From positions 1-19,220 of the forward strand of contig JANQGC010000353.1 of the NCBI GenBank assembly GCA_028277515.1: 19,220 nt of DNA. The letters run 5' to 3'. The DNA is from Anaerolineae bacterium. GTDB taxonomy: Bacteria > Chloroflexota > Anaerolineae > Promineifilales > Promineifilaceae. This document shows positions 7,024 to 12,484 of the stretch, piece by piece (within the stretch, counting starts at the first letter, position 1; each line of letters begins with the position of its first letter). Below the pieces are notes generated by a model. It did no database searches and was not told where the DNA came from. It was given only the letters and a program-made list of their open reading frames with translations. Position numbers and translations under genes: made by a program.

Positions 7024-7167
7024 ATGATTAAAGAACTTGATACTGTAGTGCTAGCAAGTGATCTCGATGATCATGGTTTAAGAAAGGTAGATATTGGAGC
7101 GCTACAAAGAGCGGACCCATTAACTTATAACAGACCAAAAAATCAAATGGAGGATGCTTTAATTTAA
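7024..7167 (+). pseudogene. Truncated DUF4926 protein
   Basis: The 47-residue product starts MIKELDTVVLASDLDDHGL and continues RKVDIGA, matching the start of DUF4926 proteins (ELD-x-VVL...GL...GDIG-x-V). The usual following strand, with Val-His-x-Tyr and a YEVEF motif, is absent and replaced by unrelated residues. It has a good ribosome binding site, GAGGTG five bases before the ATG. DUF4926 genes commonly accompany small toxin-like genes, consistent with the surrounding island. I call it broken because about a third of the family's usual length is missing. Confidence 0.55.
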
Positions 7168-7258
7168 CGTCCGTATCTAAAACATTCTCCACAGATTGCA
7201 CCGATTTCGCTAAAAACCTGCGCCATCTGTGAATAGTCAAGAACCTGATCTACCTTTT

Positions 7259-7289
7259 AATTTGATGTCCAGGGTAATTGTTAGTCAAT
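7259..7289. repeat. Direct repeat, left copy, at peptidase 3' end
   Basis: AATTTGATG, a short variable stretch, then AGGGTAATTGTTAGTCAAT. The same sequence with two substitutions and a 2-3 base gap recurs in the same orientation at 8065-8092. The left copy contains the stop codon of the C39-like peptidase; the right copy lies just ahead of its partner gene. Together they bracket the two-gene cassette. Confidence 0.65.
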
Positions 7290-7739
7290 TGTAACCGTAG
7301 CATAATAATAATCGCGTTCCAGCCAGGCTAATTCAAAATCGCCTTGAGGTACTGAAATTGGACTATTATCAAAATAAGGATCATTGATAAGAATTTGGTC
7401 ATTCTCATAACCAACAACGACCAAGGCATGGTCCGTGGCATATTGCCAATACGGCAAATCCCCTGTGCGAACAAAAACTATCACAGGTTGTCCATTATCA
7501 ATAAGGCTTTTCAATCCAGCCAAATCGGTTATGCGATAGTTCACCATCAGATTTAATTGTTTTAAATTTCGGATATTGGATGCGGGAGCGCCAAACGATG
7601 CGACGTTTAATATTTTTAAGAGTTGGTGGTATTCAATCGTGTCGTTTATATATTCCAACGTCATGGCGGCACAGGCTGCCAGACAATCACCATCACTTTT
7701 CTGGTTCAGCAGGGGAACGCTTAATAAGATCTTGGGCAC
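7281..7739 (-). CDS. C39-like cysteine peptidase (papain-like fold)
   Basis: This 152-residue protein has the complete C39 catalytic set. Gln13 (oxyanion) lies six residues before Cys19 in DGDCLAACAAM, His104 is in ATDHALVVVGY, and Asp120 follows in LINDPYF. Such domains cleave double-glycine leader peptides when fused to ABC exporters. Stand-alone C39-like proteins such as this one, with no transporter and no transmembrane helix, are of unknown substrate. The start is GTG, with AAGGAG about ten bases upstream inside the previous gene, and the gene overlaps that gene by 47 bases. Tight overlap implies translational coupling and a joint function with the 118-residue partner. No signal peptide is seen. 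Confidence 0.82.
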   Translation of the reverse strand: MPKILLSVPLLNQKSDGDCLAACAAMTLEYINDTIEYHQLLKILNVASFGAPASNIRNLKQLNLMVNYRITDLAGLKSLIDNGQPVIVFVRTGDLPYWQYATDHALVVVGYENDQILINDPYFDNSPISVPQGDFELAWLERDYYYATVTID

Positions 7740-8049
7740 ACGCTTCCATCTCCTTCATTTGTTGCGGTGAAAAATGAACCTGCCCTGTTTCCACATCTAC
7801 ATCAATGGTGCCCACCTCACCCACATCTCCAACTGAAGTTAAGGACAAAATGACCGGAATACGCCAGCAAATACGGTCACCAACAACCAATGCCGGTTCA
7901 GCGGCATGCATCATATAACTAATTTCACTCAGAACAAGGTTATTAACCTTTTGCCGGGCGGCATAGGCCGATATGTTGACATCGGCCGTTACCTTTATAT
8001 CAACCTCTATCCGGCCTGTCTTTGGTATCGACTCTACATTAGCGTTCAT
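7693..8049 (-). CDS. Unknown protein paired with the C39-like peptidase
   Basis: This 118-residue protein, taking the ATG at 8049, has GAGGTG immediately upstream at good spacing; the in-frame GTG at 8055 is part of that Shine-Dalgarno. The middle reads ISAYAARQKVNNLVL and then WRIPVILSLTSVGDVGEVG, followed by TIDVDVETGQV, a strand pattern resembling PepSY/propeptide-like modules (structure inferred only). The C-terminus is charged and helical (SPQQMKEMEACAQDLIK). Its 3' end overlaps the peptidase start by 47 bases. Plausible roles are inhibitor, substrate or chaperone of the peptidase. No family name is recognised. Confidence 0.65.
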   Translation of the reverse strand: MNANVESIPKTGRIEVDIKVTADVNISAYAARQKVNNLVLSEISYMMHAAEPALVVGDRICWRIPVILSLTSVGDVGEVGTIDVDVETGQVHFSPQQMKEMEACAQDLIKRSPAEPEK

Positions 8050-8434
8050 ACGCACCTCGTCTTAAATTTGATGAAGGGTGATCGTTAGTCAATATTATAG
8101 CGGATGACGTCAATAGCTTGCCAGAGGCCAGTGAGCAGTCGGACAGTAAAGCAGTGATCCGGCCCAAAACATAGGCTGCTAGATCGGGTTCTCGCAGGTC
8201 ATATGCTGCCAGCAGGGCTTGAATATCATCATTAAATGGAGCTAGTATTCGCTCAAAAGCAGCGGCAGTCAGGCAAACTCCCGGCGGCACAGGAAAGTCT
8301 TCAGCCAGCAAAAGGGACAAAACGGCCGCCTTGTCGCTAATAAAGCGTGCTCGGTTCGTAGTAACGGCTTCAGCCGTCGAAGCGCTAAAGCGCTCACTAC
8401 CAACAGATTCGAGAAGAAATACAAACTTTTCCAT
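8039..8434 (-). pseudogene. N-terminal fragment of a PEP synthase/PPDK-like protein
   Basis: The frame begins MEKFVFLLESVGSERF and contains KAAVLSLLLAEDFPVPPGVCLT followed by AAAFERIL. This is the N-terminal signature of the PEP/pyruvate-binding ATP-grasp domain (GGKGA-x-L...AGFPVPPGF...T-x-AF). The canonical GGKGA is eroded to SDKAAV. The protein stops after ~131 residues, whereas the domain alone needs ~300 and a full enzyme ~800. The last ~15 residues are read out of the direct repeat at 8065-8092, so the gene was cut exactly where the peptidase cassette begins. The frame overlaps the next gene's start by 11 bases. Confidence 0.65.
8065..8092. repeat. Direct repeat, right copy, between pseudogene and peptidase cassette
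   Basis: AATTTGATG, then AAGGGTGATCGTTAGTCAAT. It matches 7259-7289 in the same orientation. It forms the false 3' end of the PEP-synthase-like fragment and lies 15 bases ahead of the partner gene's start. The shared TTGACTAAC, read on the minus strand, looks like the end of a peptidase-type gene. Confidence 0.65.
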
Positions 8435-8456
8435 TTCTTCACACGGCAATCGTAAC

Positions 8457-8474
8457 CGAAATTTCCAAATTTCG
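8457..8474. repeat. Perfect 8-bp hairpin
   Basis: CGAAATTT-CC-AAATTTCG, a perfect 18-base inverted repeat between the VapC stop and the PEP-synthase-like fragment. It has the same design (a word, a short CC/GG-containing centre, its complement) and a preceding GTAAC like the larger modular hairpin elements. It could be a minimal member of that family or a weak terminator. Confidence 0.5.
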
Positions 8475-8516
8475 CCGCAAAAATTCCCCGGTAGTTCGGA
8501 GTTTTAGAGGAAAAAA

Positions 8517-8945
8517 CTAACGTTGATCTAAAATCTTACGAAAATGAGCCAAGTCAACGATCTTGACCGGCCCGGCGCTTCCTAGAACAAACAAATCCTT
8601 GTCCCCGGAAATTAAATAATCAGCCTGGCCGACGACCGCATAGGCAATCAGATAATCATCTTTGGGATCTCTGGTAATTGCCGGAATGGGGGTGCTAATT
8701 AACGGGATATCTTGGCCTAACCCTTTGAGTAAGGCTAAAAACCTTTCTAACCTTTCTTCTGTGATAACTTGCAGCAGATAAGATTTCAGTTTGACGGTGT
8801 TCTCGATTTCGTCAAGCAGTGCTTCCATCACCAATAAGATGACTCTGCCCTCTATAACCGCGTCAAATAACAACTCAATGAAGCTTTCTGGTTGAGGTTT
8901 AAGCAGGTAGGCGATAAACAAGTTGGTGTCGGCAAGGACGCGCAT
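8517..8945 (-). CDS. PIN-domain toxin (VapC-like, PIN_3 type)
   Basis: This 142-residue protein has the PIN nuclease acidic residues: D6 (VLADTNLF), E46 (LLDEIEN), D96/D97 (DPKDDYLIAYA) and D115 (ISGDKDL). The DPKDD...ADYLISGDKDL block is typical of the PIN_3/COG1569 group of putative RNases. It starts three bases after the antitoxin stop, with the Shine-Dalgarno inside the antitoxin's last codons. It should cleave RNA when free of the antitoxin. Length is normal and nothing looks broken. Confidence 0.9.
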   Translation of the reverse strand: MRVLADTNLFIAYLLKPQPESFIELLFDAVIEGRVILLVMEALLDEIENTVKLKSYLLQVITEERLERFLALLKGLGQDIPLISTPIPAITRDPKDDYLIAYAVVGQADYLISGDKDLFVLGSAGPVKIVDLAHFRKILDQR

Positions 8946-8948
8946 CCT

Positions 8949-9275
8949 TTAGTCCTGAAATGTAACTTTGCCTTTTCTAACCAGATTGTCAATGGCTTCC
9001 CTGCTGATCTGATCGGCCGTTTCCAAAGCCTGATCCTCGCTCATCTCCTCATTACGTGCCCCGATTTCCTGGGCGATCTTTTTTAGTTCTTGCACAGCTT
9101 GTGCACGGCGACGCCGTTCTCTGGCTTCCTGAAGCAGTGCATAATCATCTATAGGGATCATCACCACTTCAGCATGACCCCTGTTTTGGATGACCACATC
9201 GTTTTGATTTCTCTTGATCCAGGCCAAGAATGAACTGAGATTCTGCCTGGTTTCGGTCACTGATGCCGTTTTCAT
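8949..9275 (-). CDS. Phd/YefM-type antitoxin (VapB-like)
   Basis: This 108-residue protein has a Phd/YefM N-terminal DNA-binding fold (TETRQNLSSFLAWIK...VVIQNRGHAEVVMIPIDDYALL), then an arginine-rich helix (EARERRRRAQAV) and a C-terminal toxin-binding tail (EDQALETADQISREAID). The antitoxin precedes the toxin, the usual order, with a three-base gap. A near-consensus promoter and a small palindrome lie upstream, fitting autoregulation. Its 3' end is duplicated in decayed form at 10183-10296. Confidence 0.9.
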   Translation of the reverse strand: MKTASVTETRQNLSSFLAWIKRNQNDVVIQNRGHAEVVMIPIDDYALLQEARERRRRAQAVQELKKIAQEIGARNEEMSEDQALETADQISREAIDNLVRKGKVTFQD

Positions 9276-9315
9276 TTTGTTTCTGTCCTGTAATCACGTC
9301 AATTAGTAACACATC

Positions 9316-9354
9316 ATTATGTACATTATACGATACAAAAATAAAGCGTGTCAA
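9316..9354 (-). promoter_or_regulatory. Promoter and candidate operator of the VapBC-like pair
   Basis: On the minus strand a perfect TTGACA (9354-9349), an 18-base spacer and a perfect TATAAT (9330-9325). ATTATGTACATTAT at 9316-9329, a 14-bp palindrome with one mismatched pair, overlaps the -10 and the start site, the expected position for the antitoxin complex. The leader to the antitoxin ATG is about 40 bases. Confidence 0.8.
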
Positions 9355-9443
9355 TTATTTGCCGGTTCTCTCTTTCGCCGAGGATTAAAGAGATAATAAG
9401 GAGTAACTATCATCTGGGACTATCAGATCCTCTTTGAGAAATC

Positions 9444-9490
9444 CTGACAACGTGGTCTTTTTTAGTGTAGAATAATGCGTGACTATACTA
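9444..9490 (+). promoter_or_regulatory. Promoter and inverted-repeat operator of the BrnTA-type pair
   Basis: CTGACA (9444-9449), an 18-base spacer and TAGAAT (9468-9473), each one base from consensus. TAGTGTAG (9463-9470) is mirrored by CTATACTA (9483-9490) with one mismatch, so an inverted repeat straddles the -10 and start site, as expected for ribbon-helix-helix autorepression. Confidence 0.65.
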
Positions 9491-9523
9491 AATGTTTTTA
9501 TTGACTTGGTAAGAGGTTTAAAA

Positions 9524-9823
9524 TTGCAGTACCAATTTGACTGGGATCCTGCAAAAGAAGCAATCAATATCCAGAAGCATCAGGTCAACTTCCGGCGAGC
9601 GGCGACAATTTTTCGTGATCCAAATCAACTTTCTTTATTTGATGATGAACATAGCGAAAAAGAGGATCGTTGGATTACACTTGGTATTGATGTTGGAGGT
9701 GTGCTCCGAGTGGTCATTCATACTTTTGAAGTGATTAATGAAAATCGGTATGAAATTCGCATAATCTCTGCACGAAAAGCAACTTTAGCCGAAATTAAAC
9801 AATATCAAGAAGGGTTAAAATGA
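9524..9823 (+). CDS. brnT: BrnT-family toxin
   Basis: This 99-residue protein matches BrnT, a RelE-like ribonuclease toxin, throughout: YQFDWDPAKEAINIQKHQVNF, then FRDP, DDEHSEKEDRW, the central strand LRVVIHTFE, and IRIISARKAT near the end. I chose the TTG at 9524 because AGAGG lies 7 bases upstream and the family starts just before FxWD; a GTG at 9479 in the same frame would add 15 unusual residues. It overlaps the downstream antitoxin by ATGA. Toxin-first order is the norm for BrnTA. Confidence 0.88.
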   Translation: MQYQFDWDPAKEAINIQKHQVNFRRAATIFRDPNQLSLFDDEHSEKEDRWITLGIDVGGVLRVVIHTFEVINENRYEIRIISARKATLAEIKQYQEGLK

Positions 9824-10023
9824 TGAAAAAAGAGTATGATTTTTCAAAAGCATTACGGGGAAAGTTTTACATTGCTGATGGTTCTTTCAGCTTTCCTGTT
9901 TATCTCGATCCCGATGTTGATCAATATATGAATAAATTGGCTGATGAAAAAGAGTTGGACATTCAACAATTAGTAAACGAATGGCTTCGGGCAAACATCA
10001 AACTTGTGGAAAGCATTCATTAG
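9820..10023 (+). CDS. BrnA-like/ribbon-helix-helix antitoxin
   Basis: This 67-residue protein overlaps the toxin stop by four bases. It begins KKEYDFSKALRGKFY, a common antitoxin lead, then a ribbon-helix-helix pattern: strand SFPVYLD, helix VDQYMNKLADEKE, then LDIQQLVNEWLRANI. It is shorter than many BrnA (DUF4415) proteins and may be closer to CopG-type partners. It should neutralize the toxin and repress through the inverted repeat at 9463-9490. Confidence 0.78.
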   Translation: MMKKEYDFSKALRGKFYIADGSFSFPVYLDPDVDQYMNKLADEKELDIQQLVNEWLRANIKLVESIH

Positions 10024-10182
10024 GCCAGGTAAGAATCAACATCCACTTCCTCGGCCGATATTGAAAAACGGAAATCCCACTATTTCCTCCAATACTTGTC
10101 GTAAAATGTATAATCTCCAATTCTTCATAAACACTATATCATGGAGTTTCCGGGGAAGCAGTTGCCGTAAAATGCGCATCCT

Positions 10183-10296
10183 TTAATCCTGGAATATAAC
10201 TTTGCCTTTTCTAACCTGGTTGTCAATGGCCTCCCTGCTGATCTGATCGGCCGTTCCCAAAGCCTGATCCTCGTACATGTCCTCATAGCGCGCACT
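10183..10296 (-). pseudogene. Decayed duplicate of the VapB-like antitoxin 3' end
   Basis: The minus-strand frame reads SARYEDMYEDQALGTADQIS, REAIDNQVRKGKVIFQD, stop. It aligns without gaps to the last 37 residues of the intact antitoxin at 8949-9275, with about seven differences. DNA identity extends through the stop and the toxin start (AAAGGATGCGC) and then ends. The N-terminal two thirds are missing and an in-frame stop lies about 18 bases further upstream. No toxin sequence remains. The two copies flank the BrnTA-type pair in the same orientation. Confidence 0.85.
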
Positions 10297-10327
10297 AAAT
10301 TTAAAGGGAATTTCTCAATAAGCTCCC

Positions 10328-10346
10328 AGGCACTTTGTAAGTGCCT
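10328..10346. repeat. Perfect 8-bp hairpin upstream of the BASS gene
   Basis: AGGCACTT-TGT-AAGTGCCT, an exact stem with a three-base loop, 58 bases before the transporter start. It is followed by a pyrimidine stretch (gtctttcc) rather than a clean T-run. It could be a dispersed repeat, a weak terminator of the island, or part of the transporter leader. Confidence 0.5.
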
Positions 10347-10403
10347 GTCTTTCCAATTACCAAGAATTTCTGTAACATTATAGACATTCAATAAGGAGAA
10401 TTT

Positions 10404-11261
10404 ATGAGTGAATTTCTCACTGTTCTGGCCCAACTCTCCGTCCTGGTCTTTGTCATTGCCAGCATGTTGAGTATGGGACTTAGTCTAAAAATGGCGCAGA
10501 TCATTGAGCCTTTGCGCAATGTGCGTCTGGTCATTCTGGCCCTGGTGGCTAATTTCATTCTGGTGCCTATCATAGCGTATATCATCACCCTGGTTTTCGA
10601 TCTCAACCAGTCGGTGGAAATTGGATTGATCCTGCTGGCGACGGCCGCCGGCGCCCCGTTCCTACCCAAGCTGGCTCAAGCGGCCAAAGGCAGCACTCCC
10701 TTTTCAGTAGGCTTGATGGTGTTCCTCATGGTAGTCACCATCATTTATTTGCCATTTGTGCTGCCGCTGCTGCTTGGCGGGAATGTGCAGGTCAACCCGC
10801 TGGAAATCGCCCAATCGCTGATTGTCCTGATGTTGATCCCCCTGGCCATAGGCCTTTTACTCAATGCCCGTTATGAGGAAATGGCCGCCAAAATTCAGCC
10901 CAGCTTTGGCATGGCTTCCAATGTCGCCCTGATTATGCTCGCCGTCCTTGGCCTGGTGCTCAATTTTAGCAACATGATCGCCCTGGTGGGCACCTTCGGC
11001 ATCCTGGCCGGCATTATTTTCATCATTTTGTCACTGGCCGCCGGCTTTTTCCTCGGCGGTTCGCAGGGGGAGATCAAGAGCGTGATGGCTTTAGGCACAG
11101 CGCAGCGTAATATTTCCGCCGCTCTCGTTGTAGCCGGCCAGAATTTCGGCTCTGACGAGATCACTTACTTGATGGTTGTCGCCGTCATCGGTCTGATCGT
11201 GCTCTTGCCCGCCGCGGGGGAAATCGGCAAACGGATGGGTACGGTAGAGGTGCAAGGCTAG
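10404..11261 (+). CDS. Bile acid:sodium symporter (BASS)-family transporter
   Basis: This 285-residue integral membrane protein has about nine hydrophobic segments. BASS-like features include the N-terminal LSMGLSLKMAQI, a helix-breaking LLATAAGAPFLPKLAQAAKG (about 79-98), and a C-terminal repeat with MALGTAQRNISAALVVA (about 229-245), where family members coordinate sodium. Members import organic anions with sodium; the substrate here is not readable. It has an excellent ribosome binding site (AAGGAG six bases before the ATG) and lies 27 bases ahead of gpsA, so the two are probably cotranscribed. Arsenite exporters of the related ACR3 family are less likely on sequence. Confidence 0.83.
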   Translation: MSEFLTVLAQLSVLVFVIASMLSMGLSLKMAQIIEPLRNVRLVILALVANFILVPIIAYIITLVFDLNQSVEIGLILLATAAGAPFLPKLAQAAKGSTPFSVGLMVFLMVVTIIYLPFVLPLLLGGNVQVNPLEIAQSLIVLMLIPLAIGLLLNARYEEMAAKIQPSFGMASNVALIMLAVLGLVLNFSNMIALVGTFGILAGIIFIILSLAAGFFLGGSQGEIKSVMALGTAQRNISAALVVAGQNFGSDEITYLMVVAVIGLIVLLPAAGEIGKRMGTVEVQG

Positions 11262-11288
11262 AAGACCAATTGATTTAGGAGTAAAGTT

Positions 11289-12275
11289 ATGCAAATAGGC
11301 CTGATCGGATTAGGCAACCTGGGCACGGCCGTCGGCAACTTGGTCGCCCACAATAGCTATGATGTACTGGGCTGGAACTTTCAGCCTGAAGTAGTCGATG
11401 AAATTAACAATGAGCACACCAACAGCTATTTTTTGCCCGGCATCGCGCTCGATCCCAGGCTGAAAGCCACGAAGGAAATTGAAGTCGTTATTGAACAATG
11501 TAGTGTGATCTTCATTGCCATTCCCTCGGTCTTTGTGGAAAGCACCCTCCGGCCGTTTCAGGACAAAATCGGGACCGATCACATCCTGGTCAACATGGCC
11601 AAAGGCATCAACCAAAAAACGGGCCTCACCTCCTTCCAGACCATTGAAGCCATGTTCCCCGATAATTCCTGCATCATGCTTTCCGGCCCTTCAATCGCCA
11701 ATGAGTTCGCGCGCCATATGCCCACCGTTGTCGTTTTGGCCGGGGTGCGAAAACAGGATCTGCTGCTGGTTTCCCACCTGTTGGATAATGATTACTTCCG
11801 CACCCGATTCTCTTCAGATACGATAGGTGTGGAATTGGGCGGCATCTTGAAAAATATCTACGCCATCGGTCTCGGTTTATTTGACGGCAAGAATATCAAC
11901 AGTATCAACTTCCGCGCCGTTTATCTGACCATCGCCCTGGAGGAGATCGCCCGTATGGGGGTAGCCATGGGTGCGGATATTGAAACCTTTTTGTATCTAT
12001 CCGGCATGGGTGACCTGCTGGCTACCTCGCTCAGCGAGCACAGTCACAACCGGCATATGGGGGAACGGCTGGCACACGGTCTTTCACGCGATGAAATAAA
12101 AGAAGAAATGGGCGTCTTACCGGAAGGGTACAATACATTGCAGGCCATTCTCTACATCGCCGAGAAGCTGCACGTTACGATTCCCCTGGCCAGGGGTTTG
12201 TGGGATGTGATCAACGGCCGCATCGAAGCCGACCATTTTATTTATTCCTTTATTAAAGATTTTGTGGAGCCGTAG
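11289..12275 (+). CDS. gpsA: NAD(P)-dependent glycerol-3-phosphate dehydrogenase
   Basis: This 328-residue enzyme reduces dihydroxyacetone phosphate to sn-glycerol 3-phosphate, the backbone of phospholipids. The N-terminal Rossmann motif is GLIGLGNLGTAVG (4-16). NMAKGI and LSGPSIANEF are family motifs around the active site. GGILKNIYAIGLGLFDG holds the catalytic lysine, and SGMGDLLATSLSEHSHNR matches the substrate-phosphate-binding GDL...NR block. Shine-Dalgarno TTAGGAG. The stop codon lies inside the first unit of the tandem repeat at 12272, so its last codons (FVEP, stop) resemble the repeat's own TTTGTGGAGCC tail. Confidence 0.93.
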   Translation: MQIGLIGLGNLGTAVGNLVAHNSYDVLGWNFQPEVVDEINNEHTNSYFLPGIALDPRLKATKEIEVVIEQCSVIFIAIPSVFVESTLRPFQDKIGTDHILVNMAKGINQKTGLTSFQTIEAMFPDNSCIMLSGPSIANEFARHMPTVVVLAGVRKQDLLLVSHLLDNDYFRTRFSSDTIGVELGGILKNIYAIGLGLFDGKNINSINFRAVYLTIALEEIARMGVAMGADIETFLYLSGMGDLLATSLSEHSHNRHMGERLAHGLSRDEIKEEMGVLPEGYNTLQAILYIAEKLHVTIPLARGLWDVINGRIEADHFIYSFIKDFVEP

Positions 12276-12474
12276 CGTAATCTTTCCAGCTTGCGCAGAA
12301 ACAAACAGGAATGTTTGTTTTACATTTTTGTGGAGCCTAATGTAGCGTAAGCTTTCCGGCTTGCGCAGAAACAAACAGGAATGTTTGTTTTACATTTTGT
12401 GGAGCCTAATGTAACGTAAGCTTTCCAGCTTGCGCAGAAACAAACAGGAATGTTTGTTTTACATTTTTGTGGAG
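12272..12474. repeat. Three tandem ~70-bp hairpin repeats
   Basis: Units begin at 12272, 12342 and 12411 (70, 69 and 64 bases). Each has GTARCGTAA, a hairpin (taagc/gcttg around ctttccr), a perfect 9-bp hairpin AAACAAACA-GGAA-TGTTTGTTT, TTTACA, then TTTTTGTGGAG(CCTAAT). Units differ by only a few bases, so the array is recent. GTGGAG also occurs just before the first unit, as the gpsA 3' end, and just after the last, where it may help translate the next gene. The first hairpin resembles the one in the element at 148. Confidence 0.9.
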
Positions 12475-12484
12475 ATTTTGAGAG

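Larger units (their letters stand above)
10024..10403. other. Spacer before the BASS transporter, with remnant and hairpin
   Basis: There is no intact gene. It contains the antitoxin remnant (10183-10296) and a perfect hairpin (10328-10346). The part at 10024-10182 shows only a doubtful minus-strand frame that starts at the old toxin ATG but has no PIN motifs. Confidence 0.6.

Noticed and set aside
7165..7255. Minus-strand frame reading DQVLDYSQMAQVFSEIGAIC with a natural-looking end
   Set aside because: Only ~28 residues after an in-frame stop, with no start codon or recognised family; it may be a gene scrap but cannot be supported.
9479..9523. GTG start extending BrnT by 15 residues
   Set aside because: The extension overlaps the promoter and operator inverted repeat, and the TTG at 9524 has AGAGG at good spacing.
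10036..10176. 47-codon minus-strand frame beginning at the old toxin ATG in the antitoxin remnant
   Set aside because: Only the first codons match the PIN toxin; no acidic PIN motifs follow, so it is not a toxin gene.
12272..12474. CRISPR array
   Set aside because: Repeats are contiguous near-identical ~70-bp tandem units with no unique spacers, and no cas genes are nearby.
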